Shown here piece by piece: positions 36,208 to 44,788 of a DNA stretch of 64,000 nucleotides. The notes under the pieces are model-generated. The model had not been told where the DNA came from and did not search any database. It saw only the letters and a list, made by a program, of their open reading frames with translations. Each line of letters begins with the position of its first letter. The first letter of the stretch is position 1. The stretch covers positions 152,113-216,112 of the forward strand of contig VIRH01000141.1 of NCBI GenBank assembly GCA_008107755.1. The letters run 5' to 3'. This DNA comes from Rhodobacterales bacterium (lineage in GTDB: Bacteria > Pseudomonadota > Alphaproteobacteria > Rhizobiales > Stappiaceae). Both the position numbers and the translations under genes were made by a program.

Positions 36208-37010
36208 TGTTCTTTTCCCCGGTTCCGCGGCACCCAGTCCGCCGGCAGTTCACCCTTGATGATGAGGCTGAGAACGTCGTCCTTCGTGACATCCAGAATG
36301 TCGTGGGAGCCGACACATGTTCCCTTGTTCATGACGACGACGCGGTCGCACAGCTCGAAGACATCATGCATGTCGTGGCACACCAGAAAGATCCCGATAC
36401 CTTCCTTGCGAAGCTGCTTGATAAGATCGCCGACCATGGCGGTTTCAGACGGTCCCAGCGCCGCTGTCGGCTCATCCATGATCAGGATCTTGACGTTGAA
36501 ATAGATCGCCCGCGCGATCGCGATGACCTGTCGCTGCCCGCCCGAAAGACTGGACACCGGATCGTTGAGGTTCTTGAAGTTCGGATTGAGCTTTTTGAGC
36601 ACGCGCACCGTTTCCGTCATCATCCGGGCATCATCCAGATTGCCGAAACGGGTCTTGAGCTCGCGCCCCAGGAACAGGTTTGCAGGCGCGTTGAGGTGAT
36701 CCGCCAGCGCCAGCGTCTGATAGATCGTCTCGATGCCGAGATCGCGCGCATGGTGGGGCGTTTGCAGGTTGACCACCTCGCCTCTGACCCGGATCGTGCC
36801 CTCGTTCGGGATCATCGCTCCGGAGAGAATGCGCATCAGGCAGGACTTGCCCGCGCCGTTGTGGCCGAGAACGCCGACGACCTCACCTGGATAAAGATCC
36901 AGCGAGACGCCGTTGACGGCGTTGATGCCGCCGAAGTGCTTCTCGATGTTTTCCATTTGCACCAGCGGCGGTGCGGTCTGCTGTGCTGCGGCAGGGGCTG
37001 GCTGGCTCAT
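36204..37010 (-). CDS. Sugar-type ABC transporter, ATP-binding subunit
   Basis: 268 residues, a single ABC domain as in FrcA. Walker A GHNGAGKSC, Q-loop IYQTLALAD, signature SLSGGQRQVIAIARA, Walker B ILIMDEPTAAL and LVCHDMHDV are intact. It energises uptake with the neighbouring binding protein and permease. The frame starts at 37049, but ATG at 37010, with AGGA upstream, avoids 13 unlikely residues. The gene overlaps the dehydrogenase by 4 bp and lies 69 bp after the binding protein gene. Confidence 0.88.
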   Translation of the reverse strand: MSQPAPAAAQQTAPPLVQMENIEKHFGGINAVNGVSLDLYPGEVVGVLGHNGAGKSCLMRILSGAMIPNEGTIRVRGEVVNLQTPHHARDLGIETIYQTLALADHLNAPANLFLGRELKTRFGNLDDARMMTETVRVLKKLNPNFKNLNDPVSSLSGGQRQVIAIARAIYFNVKILIMDEPTAALGPSETAMVGDLIKQLRKEGIGIFLVCHDMHDVFELCDRVVVMNKGTCVGSHDILDVTKDDVLSLIIKGELPADWVPRNRGKEQ

Positions 37011-37079
37011 GATCGGTATCCTGAAGGGGGAAAGCCGGAAGCCCGGCAACGCACCGGGCTTCCGTTCTTGCTGCGTTGA

Positions 37080-38021
37080 TCAGTAAAGGACGTTCTGCAC
37101 TTCGGGACTATCGATATTGTCCTTGGCGGCCAGAACGACGCCCGTATCAATCGTCTCTGGCACCTGCTCGCCGTTCAGAAGCTTGATGATCGTCTGAACG
37201 CCCATCTCGCCCATCTGGAACGAACCCTGGACCGCCGTGCCGGTCAGCGTGCCGTCCCGCACGAAATCCTGAAGGTCGGTGTTGCCGTCGAAGCCGATCG
37301 CCGTCAGGGTTCCGGCCTTGCCGGCCTGAACGATGGCCCGGCCCATGCCGATCGCCGTCGGCTCGTTGGCGCCGAAGATACCCTTCAGATCGCTGTTGGC
37401 CGCCAGAACGTCAGTGGTCTGGTTCAATGCGGTCGCCATCTGCGACTGCGAATACAGTGGCCCGACAATCTCGATATCGGATTTTTCCTTGATGCGCTCG
37501 ACGAAGCAGCCCACGCGGCCCAGCTCGGATCCGACGCCGGCAATATAGGACATGACGGCCACCTTGCCTTCGTTCCCGACCTCCGACAGCATCTTGTCGG
37601 CAACAAGTTCACCGGCAGCGCAATTGTCGGTGGACAGGAACGACTGGTAATACCCCTTGCCCTGCTCCGACAGTCCACTGTCGATGATCACGACGGGGAT
37701 TTCATTCTCGAATGCCTTCTTGACCGCAGGAACCAGCGCTTCAGGATCGGACGGCGCCAGAACGATGCCGGCAACCCCGCGGTTGATGGCGTTTTCGACC
37801 AGGTTGACCTGGTCATTGACCGCAGCTTCAGACGCCGGGCCGTTGAACGACATGGTGTGCTCGCTCTGCCCCTCCATGGCAGCGCTGGCGCCCTTGTTGA
37901 CGTTCTGCCAGAAACTCGAATTTGTCGTCTTGACGATGACCGCAATTTCGCCCGCCTGGGCAGCGGCGGCGGAAAGGGCCAGCGCACTGACCATCATTGC
38001 GCTCGTAATCAGCTTCTTCAT
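37080..38021 (-). CDS. Sugar-type ABC transporter, periplasmic binding protein
   Basis: 313 residues. The signal peptide MKKLITSAMMVSALALSAAA is cleaved after AQA; the mature part is a ribose/galactofuranose-type PBP1 fold (VIVKTTNSSFWQNVNKGASA, then STDNCAAGELVADKM). I start at 38021, where GGAGGAG precedes ATG, rather than 38096, which would add 25 residues and overlap the permease gene. Ligand is not predictable from sequence; operon context suggests a sugar acid or related sugar. Confidence 0.88.
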   Translation of the reverse strand: MKKLITSAMMVSALALSAAAAQAGEIAVIVKTTNSSFWQNVNKGASAAMEGQSEHTMSFNGPASEAAVNDQVNLVENAINRGVAGIVLAPSDPEALVPAVKKAFENEIPVVIIDSGLSEQGKGYYQSFLSTDNCAAGELVADKMLSEVGNEGKVAVMSYIAGVGSELGRVGCFVERIKEKSDIEIVGPLYSQSQMATALNQTTDVLAANSDLKGIFGANEPTAIGMGRAIVQAGKAGTLTAIGFDGNTDLQDFVRDGTLTGTAVQGSFQMGEMGVQTIIKLLNGEQVPETIDTGVVLAAKDNIDSPEVQNVLY

Positions 38022-38067
38022 TTCAAACTCCTCCAGTTGAAGATGGGCTGTTGCTTGGTCCGGCTTG

Positions 38068-39090
38068 TCAGCGCCGGTTTCTGACCTGATCGACATAGAC
38101 CGCCAGAATGACGATGACGCCGATCACGATTTGCTGGATGAAGGCGGACACACCCGCCATGTTGAGGCCGTTGCGCAGAACGCCGATGATGAAGGCGCCG
38201 ATCATCGTTCCGGAAATATTGCCGACACCGCCCATCAGCGACGCACCGCCGATGACCGCAGCAGCGATCGCGTCAAGCTCGTACATGACGCCCTCGTTGG
38301 GCTGAACGGTCACCAGACGCGACATTAGGACATTGCCCGCAAGCCCGGCCATGGCGCCGGACAGCGTGTAGGCGAAGATCTTGGTACGGTCGACCAGAAC
38401 ACCGGACAGCCGCGCGGCCTCCTCGTTGGAGCCGGTCGCATAGATATGGCGGCCCGACTGACGACGGTTGAGGAGATAGGCAGCACCGACGACGGCAACC
38501 GCCAGAAGGATCGCCGGATAGGGAATGCCAGCAAACACGACCTTGGGGAAAATTCCGCCCGTTTTCTCGACGATCCGGAAGAGCGAGCCGTTGCCGAGAA
38601 GACCGAATGCCTCTCCAAGCCGAGAAATCGGCGCGGCGCCGGTCAACTGAAGGGCAAGCCCCCGCGCAATCAGCATCATGCCGAGCGTCGCGACGAAGGG
38701 GGTGATGCGCATCTTGGTGATGACGAAACCGTTGACCAGACCACAGACAGCGCCCGTGACGACGCCGATCGCCATGGCAGGCGCCACCGGAACGCCGGCC
38801 TTGATCGACAGCCCGGTCATCACTCCAGACAAGGCCAGCACCGAGCCGACGCTCAGATCGATCCCGCCGGTAATGATGACAAGGGTCATGCCGATGCCAA
38901 GCAGCCCGATCACGGACGTCTGAAGCAACACCGTCAGGCCATTGTTGACCGTGAAGAATGCGTCATTGCCAAAGGAAAAAGCGAAAATGAGCAGCGCCAG
39001 CGTCAGCAGCGCGGACAGTTTATGAAACGACACGGACGATGGCTTGAAACTCCATCCGGTGACGAGTGCCCCCCTGTCAAAATCCGCCAT
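38068..39090 (-). CDS. Sugar-type ABC transporter, permease
   Basis: 340 residues. It is the first gene of the operon, with GAGGGAGGAAAC before the ATG. It has about ten helices and the BPD_transp_2 hallmark GGIDLSVGSVLALSGVMTG, with IYATGSNEEAARLSGV as the ATPase-contact loop. It forms the membrane channel of the hexonate-locus importer. The promoter region between it and the GntR gene holds the two operator-like arms described at 39122-39174. Confidence 0.88.
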   Translation of the reverse strand: MADFDRGALVTGWSFKPSSVSFHKLSALLTLALLIFAFSFGNDAFFTVNNGLTVLLQTSVIGLLGIGMTLVIITGGIDLSVGSVLALSGVMTGLSIKAGVPVAPAMAIGVVTGAVCGLVNGFVITKMRITPFVATLGMMLIARGLALQLTGAAPISRLGEAFGLLGNGSLFRIVEKTGGIFPKVVFAGIPYPAILLAVAVVGAAYLLNRRQSGRHIYATGSNEEAARLSGVLVDRTKIFAYTLSGAMAGLAGNVLMSRLVTVQPNEGVMYELDAIAAAVIGGASLMGGVGNISGTMIGAFIIGVLRNGLNMAGVSAFIQQIVIGVIVILAVYVDQVRNRR

Positions 39091-39121
39091 GTTTCCTCCC
39101 TCGGCCGGAATTTGATTTTAA

Positions 39122-39174
39122 TTATAAAAAACAATATGTCGGCGCGCATTCCCGGCGTCAATTGTTTTTTATAA
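39122..39174 (-). promoter_or_regulatory. Promoter of the hexonate operon with two inverted operator-like arms
   Basis: TTATAAAAAACAAT (39122-39135) and its exact reverse complement ATTGTTTTTTATAA (39161-39174) are 25 bp apart. On the minus strand they bracket TTGACG (39156-39161) and CATATT (39133-39138), 17 bases apart, so one arm reaches the -35 and the other the -10. This is how a repressor would block the promoter. The divergent gntR gene starts 53 bp to the right and is likely autoregulated by the same sites. Confidence 0.65.
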
Positions 39175-39227
39175 AAAAATGCAAACAGAGAAATTGTATC
39201 GCTCTTCCGGTGTGCTAACTTTGCGGC

Positions 39228-40130
39228 ATGGCACGTACCGACGATCGTTTCCGAAATGCTTACAACGCCCTGCTCGATATTTGCGGCGGCATGGAGATAG
39301 GCACTCAGCTGCCGGCCGAAACGGCCCTGGCGGACCGCATGGACGTGAGCCGGACAATCGTGCGAACGGCTCTTCAGAAGCTGGACAGCGAACAGCTCAT
39401 CAGGTGGGAGGGACGCCGGAAGACGCTCGTGCGCAAGCCGGAGAAATGTCACCGCCTGGAGCCGGCAGAGACACCACCTTCCGGAGAGGAACTGGAGCGC
39501 CAGTTCCTGGAATGGGTCCTGCGGTTCGACGTACCTGCGGGAACATCCCTGAATGTCGCCCAGCTGTCGCGCCAGTTCGCCGTGCCCGCCCATAACCTTC
39601 AGGAGTTTCTGGCAGGCCTTGCACGGTTCGGCCTTGTGGAACGGCGCCCGAGGGGCGGTTGGCGGCTTCTGGGATTCACGGCGGAATTTGCGGTCGAACT
39701 CTCCGATTTTCGCCTGGTGCTGGAGCTGAATGCCGTTCGCCAGCTTCTGACGCTTCCCGAAAGTCATCCCGTCTGGAAAAAGCTCGCCGACATCAGGCAG
39801 GAACACGAGGCGCTGAGGAAGGATATTCAAAGCCGCTACCACGACTTTTCAAAACTGGACGAGAAGTTCCACACCGTGGTGAACAGCGTCGTCAAAAACC
39901 GTTTTGTCGTGGAAGCGCAGAAGGTGATCTCGCTCATTTTCCACTATCACTACATGTGGGACAAGACCCGCGAACAGGAGCGCAACAGCGCCGCCATCGA
40001 GGAACATCTGGAGTGGATCGACGCCATGCTGGCGCGTGATCTGGCGCGCTCGGAAGCCGCCGCAATGAAACACCTCAGCACCTCCAAGGACACCCTGCTC
40101 ACATCGTTGCGCGGCCACAATCTGGTCTAG
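39228..40130 (+). CDS. GntR-family regulator with two apparent winged helices
   Basis: 300 residues. Residues 5-70 form a GntR winged helix (LPAETALADRMDVSRTIVRT). A second winged-helix-like stretch (about 88-150: LNVAQLSRQFAVPAHNLQEF, then LVERRPRGGWRLLGF) follows, then a helical FCD-like domain from about 155, with KLDEKFHTVV giving candidate metal-site residues Asp211 and His215. FCD regulators sense carboxylic or sugar acids. It is divergent from the transport operon and likely controls it and the UxaB-like gene, judged by the shared operator sequence. SD is weak. Confidence 0.8.
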   Translation: MARTDDRFRNAYNALLDICGGMEIGTQLPAETALADRMDVSRTIVRTALQKLDSEQLIRWEGRRKTLVRKPEKCHRLEPAETPPSGEELERQFLEWVLRFDVPAGTSLNVAQLSRQFAVPAHNLQEFLAGLARFGLVERRPRGGWRLLGFTAEFAVELSDFRLVLELNAVRQLLTLPESHPVWKKLADIRQEHEALRKDIQSRYHDFSKLDEKFHTVVNSVVKNRFVVEAQKVISLIFHYHYMWDKTREQERNSAAIEEHLEWIDAMLARDLARSEAAAMKHLSTSKDTLLTSLRGHNLV

Positions 40131-40326
40131 GCTATCACCTCCGTTTCCTTGACCGGAGATCGACCCGGCAATAGGTTGACGTTGCAACCGCACCCGGGAT
40201 CCTCATGAAACTCATCCGTTAGCCAGGCTTGTAGTGCGTTCACGAACGGCCGTCCGTCATCGGTCGGCCAACAGTTTACTTGCTACAATTGGAGCGCAGG
40301 AGCACATCTCCTGCGACTGAGAGTTC

Positions 40327-41181
40327 ATGGAAAATCCAAAGTCCGAACGAGGACACATCCATCGCGATGGATATGATCTCGGCTATGCCATCGAGGGTCG
40401 GGGCGACCCGCTGCTTGTCATTGGCAGCCACGTCTTCTACCCGCGTACTTTCTCAAACAACCTGAGACGGTCCAGGCGGCTGATCTGCATCGACCACCGC
40501 GGCTTCGCCCTGCCAGCACGCGGTGTTGACGAACGTGACTGCGAGCTGGAGACCGTCGTCGAAGACGTCGCCGCCGTCTGCAGGAAACTCGGCCTTTCGC
40601 GTGTGGATGTTCTGGGGCACTCGGGCCACGGCTACATGGCGCTGGAGTTTGCCCGCCGCAGGCCGGATCTGGCTCGCAAATGCGTTGTCGTTGCCACCGC
40701 TCCCGACCAGTCTCCCGAGCATATGGCATATGGAGAACGTCTCTAGGCGATGCTCGCAGCACCGGAGCGAAAGCGCCGGTTCGCCCGGGACATGGAACAG
40801 GCAGCCCTCAGAATGGAGGATGAGCCGGATAAACGCTTCATCTGGATGTGCCTCGGAATGGCCGCCCGCAGTTGGTTCGATCCCTGTTTCGATGCCTCTG
40901 GCCTTTGGGACGGGGCCCACCTCAACATGCCGGTCTTCGACAGGTTGTGGGGCGAGACGTTTCGCGACTTCGACGCTGCCGGGGCGCTGCGGGAAATCGA
41001 GTCGCCGCTATTGATCTGCATGGGCCGGCACGACCATCTGGTGGCACCGCTGGAGACCTGGCTCCCGCTTGTGCCGGAAGAAACCCAGCCCGCCTTCGCC
41101 TTGTTCGAGCGCAGCGCGCACACGCCTCAACTGGAAGAACCGGAGCAGTTCGATGAGGTGCTCCTGAACTTCCTGCGCTGA
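40327..41181 (+). pseudogene. Alpha/beta hydrolase interrupted by an in-frame amber codon
   Basis: One hydrolase reading frame of 284 codons is split by TAG at 40744-40746 (codon 140); both halves stay in the same frame. The first half has the nucleophile elbow VLGHSGHGYMALEFA; the second has the acid region CMGRHDHLVAP and the catalytic histidine in ERSAHTPQLEEP. All three triad elements therefore survive around one stop. Either this is a recent nonsense mutation or a sequencing error. ATG at 40750 could restart translation but would give a fragment without the nucleophile. It lies between the GntR gene and the UxaB-like gene. Confidence 0.8.
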
Positions 41182-41187
41182 GCCGCC

Positions 41188-41214
41188 CCCCGCGCGGCCT
41201 CGGGCCGCGCGGGG
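41188..41214. terminator. Strong GC hairpin between the hydrolase pseudogene and the UxaB-like gene
   Basis: A perfect 12-bp stem (CCCCGCGCGGCC / GGCCGCGCGGGG) with a 3-base loop, between convergent genes. It has no T tract on either side, but its position just after the hydrolase stop suggests a terminator. Confidence 0.55.
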
Positions 41215-41308
41215 ACTAACGACACCGGAGCACTTCTCCTGCCCTTACAATGCGTGATGACGGCCTGTCCGCGTCAGTCCGCTTCAACTTCATGCAGACG
41301 CCAACGTC

Positions 41309-42406
41309 CTAGACGAGACGGTCCAGGCGCGGCATGCGCAAACCCGAATCGGCTTCCCGCGCCCAGGTGAGGAAAGAGCCGATCCGCCGCGCAATCTTCT
41401 CCTCGTGGTTCTGGGCAATATCCGCAAGCTTGTGATCGAGGAACGGGTTCCTGAACCGGTCTATCGTCGTCAGCACATAGGCCTCCGCTTCGCTCTTGCG
41501 ACCGTGCGCGGCAAAACCCGGCAGAACCTCCTGCTCGTAGAGGTCCCTCAGATCCTCGAGATAGTCAGGATCCTCCATAACCTCGCGAACGAACTGATGC
41601 GGCGCCTTTCCGGCCGCCAGCCAGCAGGATACGAGATAGGTATGGCCGAGATTGAGAATGAAGAGCTTCAGCGCCTCGACCTTTTCCAGATCAGGTACGA
41701 CCGTGACGCTGGGGTGCTCGCACGGCAGGATCAGGCCCGACTGGTTCTCGATTGCCCAGAGCGCGTACGGCTCGGCAACAGCGCCCGCCGGCTCCAGCGG
41801 CTCGGACACGATCCTGTCGACCAGGGAATTCACCCAGCGCACGTCGCTCCTGAGCCACGAGCGGAACGCCTGCGGATAGATCCGGGCGATGTCGCACACG
41901 AGATCTCTCAGAACCCCGCCGTTTTTGGGAATGAGTTCCGCAGGCATGACCTGAACTGGATTTCCACCCGCCTGAAAACGTCGAAAAAGAAACCAGGCGA
42001 GTTTCGCCGGGTAGGACATGGCTGCGGAAAAATCCTCCGACCGGTCCGCGTCCTGCGGGCGATAGCCGGCATCGGCGGTATTGGACAGGATGATCTCCGC
42101 TTCGCCAGAAATGATGTCCGCGACGTCGGCGACGTCGTCAGGCAGGGAATAGGCCTTCACGATGCTCGTGACCTTCTTTGTCACGTCCACAAGCGCGCCC
42201 TGCTCGAGGCCTCGAATGCGGACATCAAAACCGCCTGGCGCTGCCAGCGCCCTGACCCGTTGAGCCCGCGACGCGTCACCGCTGCTCTGGACCACAGCGA
42301 TCGGCCCGATGGCATTGCCCGCGTCCAGGGCTTCGGCGATGAACAGGTCCGCATGCGCCTGCAGAAAACGGCTCGTCCCGAACTGAACGATGGGTGTGCC
42401 AGACAT
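41309..42406 (-). CDS. Mannitol dehydrogenase-family oxidoreductase, UxaB-like (tagaturonate reductase type)
   Basis: 365 residues from the start chosen. It has the N-terminal NAD-binding part of this family (IVQFGTSRFLQAHADLFIAE, unlike a classical Rossmann GxGxxG) and the helical C-terminal domain (LKLFILNLGHTYLVSCWLAA). Family members reduce tagaturonate or fructuronate, or oxidise mannitol. At 365 residues it is shorter than E. coli UxaB (about 480). With UxaA in the same locus, altronate/tagaturonate chemistry is most likely. GGGAGGAAAACAG before ATG 42406 decides the start over 42430. Confidence 0.8.
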   Translation of the reverse strand: MSGTPIVQFGTSRFLQAHADLFIAEALDAGNAIGPIAVVQSSGDASRAQRVRALAAPGGFDVRIRGLEQGALVDVTKKVTSIVKAYSLPDDVADVADIISGEAEIILSNTADAGYRPQDADRSEDFSAAMSYPAKLAWFLFRRFQAGGNPVQVMPAELIPKNGGVLRDLVCDIARIYPQAFRSWLRSDVRWVNSLVDRIVSEPLEPAGAVAEPYALWAIENQSGLILPCEHPSVTVVPDLEKVEALKLFILNLGHTYLVSCWLAAGKAPHQFVREVMEDPDYLEDLRDLYEQEVLPGFAAHGRKSEAEAYVLTTIDRFRNPFLDHKLADIAQNHEEKIARRIGSFLTWAREADSGLRMPRLDRLV

Positions 42407-42755
42407 CTGTTTTCCTCCCGTGATATTCATTGTTTTTTATAATTACAAACACTACTCAGTCAAACTGTTTCATTCTACTAGATATATCGAAAATATTGAT
42501 CATGACTTTCAAATATTTAAAGCACATATAGAAATCGAAGCGCTCCTTTCGCCGTAGCGACAGCTCCGGACTTTCACGAAATAATCAAAGCATACATTAG
42601 TTATTGTAAAATTTTACGGTAACTATACACAAATTATCAACAAGGACGCAGCCCTGAAAAGATAAACCAATATGTCTCGATCATTTTAACACCGCCTTAG
42701 GTAAGTTGATCTTAAATCTTGTTCTGAAAAAGAAATCAGGACGAGCGAACGGACA
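42407..42755. other. AT-rich divergent intergenic region
   Basis: 349 bp between the UxaB-like gene (leftward) and the PAS gene (rightward), clearly AT-richer than the rest of the window. It has no coding frame. Besides the left-hand promoter/operator it holds a perfect 12-bp palindrome GTAAAATTTTAC at 42606-42617. The base composition suggests a regulated promoter region for the receptor genes. Confidence 0.6.
42429..42463 (-). promoter_or_regulatory. Predicted promoter of the UxaB-like gene with the shared operator sequence
   Basis: On the minus strand TTGACT (42458-42463) and TATAAA (42436-42441) are 16 bases apart. The -10 is embedded in TTATAAAAAACAAT (42429-42442), the same 14 bases found twice at the gntR promoter region. 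Including the next bases, 17 bp (ATTGTTTTTTATAATTA) are identical to the copy at 39119-39135. Confidence 0.65.
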
Positions 42756-43283
42756 ATGGCCCGAGACAAGGTGATCCCGACCGGGGTCGAACGGTTTTTC
42801 TCCGACCACGACATCATTGTCTCCAAGACAGACACACGCGGCCGGATTACCTATGCCAACAAGATTTTCCGGGATATCGCGGGCATGGATGGAAAATCCC
42901 TGCAAGATGCTCCCCACAGCATCATTCGCCACCCCGACATGCCGCGGTGCGTTTTCAAGCTGATCTGGGACACGATCCAGGACCGGCGTGAAATTTTCGG
43001 ATATGTGAAGAACCTCTCCGCCAACGGCGATCACTACTGGGTGTTCGCGCATGTAACGCCGAGCTTCAACGAGGCCGGCGAGATCATCGGCTATCACTCC
43101 AACAGACGTGTGCCCAATCGACAGATTCTCGACGACGTGATCATCCCCCTGTACGACCAGCTGAACGAAACCGAGCGCAAGGCCACCGACCGAAAGACCG
43201 GCCTCAAGGCAGGTTACGACCAGCTTCTCGCGGTGCTTGAATCGAAAGGCATGAGTTATGACGAACTCGTTCACACTCTCTAA
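42756..43283 (+). CDS. PAS-domain protein, Aer-type sensory half
   Basis: 175 residues, one PAS domain (about 15-115) of the Aer kind: ITYANKIFRDIAGMDGKSL, then IIRHPDMPRCVFKLIWDTIQ and NGDHYWVFAHVTPSFNEAGEI, with a short C-terminal helical tail. In Aer this domain binds FAD and senses redox or oxygen. It has no membrane or signalling domain; those appear to be supplied by the next gene, which overlaps it by 26 bp in another frame. Flavin binding is expected from family likeness but not proven by residues I can identify. Confidence 0.85.
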   Translation: MARDKVIPTGVERFFSDHDIIVSKTDTRGRITYANKIFRDIAGMDGKSLQDAPHSIIRHPDMPRCVFKLIWDTIQDRREIFGYVKNLSANGDHYWVFAHVTPSFNEAGEIIGYHSNRRVPNRQILDDVIIPLYDQLNETERKATDRKTGLKAGYDQLLAVLESKGMSYDELVHTL

Positions 43284-44595
43284 CGGTTTATTCGCAGCCG
43301 CCTTCGCATTTCTGGCCGCGGCATTTTCCGGCCTTGCGCTGATCCTCGGCTGGCCCGTGATCGCCGGATGCGGCATCGTGGCCGCAGCGGCGGCCATGGT
43401 GTTCGTGTTCATGACGCTTGCCCGGGCTCGCCGGGGCCTTCTGGCGGCACAGGCCGTCTGCGACAAGGTTGCCATGGGTGATTTCGAGGAGCGTGCGATC
43501 GATTTCCTGCATTCCGGCGAGGTCGCGGCTCTCATGGTCTCGATGAACAACCTCATTGACCGGACGGACGCCTTCATGCGCGAGGCGGCCGCTTCCATGA
43601 TGGCCATTCAGGAAAATCACTACTACCGCAAGATCCTGCCCGGTGGGCTCAACGGCAGCTACCTCCACAATGCACGGATCATGAATGACGTCATTGGCAC
43701 CATCAGGGAGCGGGTCGGCTCCTTCCGCCAGTCGACGGATTCCTTCGAGAGCCAGATCAGCCGGATTGCCGACAGCCTGATGTCCTCGGCCGGCAGCATG
43801 ACAGGCACCGCCGGCGACATGGAAACGAGCGCGAAATCCAATTCCGAGGCGGTCACGGCGATTGCCCGGGCGGCAGATCTGACGGCTGAAAACGTCGGCG
43901 CTGCGGCAAGCGCCGCCGAACATCTCAGCACGACCACGACCGAAATCAGCGGTCAGATCGAGCGCTCCATCGATGTAACGCGCACCGCCGTCGACCAGGT
44001 CGCGCTCGGCCAGGAAAAGGCCAACAGCCTGCGGGCCTCGACAGAAGCCATCAGTGAGATCATCGAGTTCATCTCCTCAATCGCCAGCCAGACAAACCTT
44101 CTGGCCCTGAATGCCACCATCGAGGCGGCGCGCGCCGGTGAAATGGGCAAGGGCTTTGCGGTCGTGGCCTCCGAGGTCAAGGAACTCGCGACCCAGACTG
44201 CGAAGGCCACTCAAGAAATCACGGGCTCGCTGGAAGAGGTCGATGTCGCCAGCCGGGAAACTGCAAGGGCGTTCGATACCGTTTCCAGAACCATCAGCGA
44301 GATCGAGGAAATAACCGCCCTGATCTCCGAGGTTTCCCGCAAACAGGCGGATGCGACCCGTTCGATCCGGGAGAATGTTCTCAACACGGTGGAATGCACC
44401 TCCGAAGTCACGGGAATTGTCGGACACGTGTCGGAGAACGCGGATGCGACACAGACGGCCTCCCGGACGGTTCTGTCCTCCGCGGAGACGATGACGTCGA
44501 ATGCCAGCGACCTGACAACGGCGGTGGCAGCTTTCTTCGAGTCGCTGCGCAAGGGGCCGATGGACAAGCAGGAGAGCGACGCACAGGCGGCCTGA
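43258..44595 (+). CDS. Methyl-accepting chemotaxis-type signalling protein, membrane-bound
   Basis: 445 residues. Two hydrophobic helices (about 10-30 and 34-54) with no periplasmic domain, a HAMP-like stretch (about 55-110), a coiled coil and the MCP hairpin tip IIEFISSIASQTNLLALNAT then GKGFAVVASEVKELATQTAK. It contacts CheA and CheW. With the upstream PAS gene it looks like an Aer receptor split in two: the PAS protein would dock on this one. No CheR-tethering pentapeptide is seen at the C-terminus (QESDAQAA). ATG at 43258 lies inside the PAS gene. Confidence 0.87.
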   Translation: MTNSFTLSNGLFAAAFAFLAAAFSGLALILGWPVIAGCGIVAAAAAMVFVFMTLARARRGLLAAQAVCDKVAMGDFEERAIDFLHSGEVAALMVSMNNLIDRTDAFMREAAASMMAIQENHYYRKILPGGLNGSYLHNARIMNDVIGTIRERVGSFRQSTDSFESQISRIADSLMSSAGSMTGTAGDMETSAKSNSEAVTAIARAADLTAENVGAAASAAEHLSTTTTEISGQIERSIDVTRTAVDQVALGQEKANSLRASTEAISEIIEFISSIASQTNLLALNATIEAARAGEMGKGFAVVASEVKELATQTAKATQEITGSLEEVDVASRETARAFDTVSRTISEIEEITALISEVSRKQADATRSIRENVLNTVECTSEVTGIVGHVSENADATQTASRTVLSSAETMTSNASDLTTAVAAFFESLRKGPMDKQESDAQAA

Positions 44596-44788
44596 ACCGG
44601 CGCCGCCCGACCGCGGCCCGCTGCCTTTCCGCGTCCACCATTGACGCTGCACCGCCGGTCGCCCTTGTCCGCGAAGGCAACGCCTATTACCTCCTTTGGT
44701 GAATTGGGGCGCAAGCGACATGCGCCTATTGTCGGCAGCGCATAGCCCGCATCTGCCACCATTTTCACCGCGCGACCCGGAGCAAGGC

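Noticed and set aside
34075..36504. An 809-codon plus-strand open frame across uxaA, the dehydrogenase and the ABC ATPase
   Set aside because: It spans three recognised minus-strand genes in antisense and has no family features.
42681..43607. A 308-codon minus-strand open frame over the split receptor genes
   Set aside because: Antisense of the PAS and chemotaxis genes with no family features.
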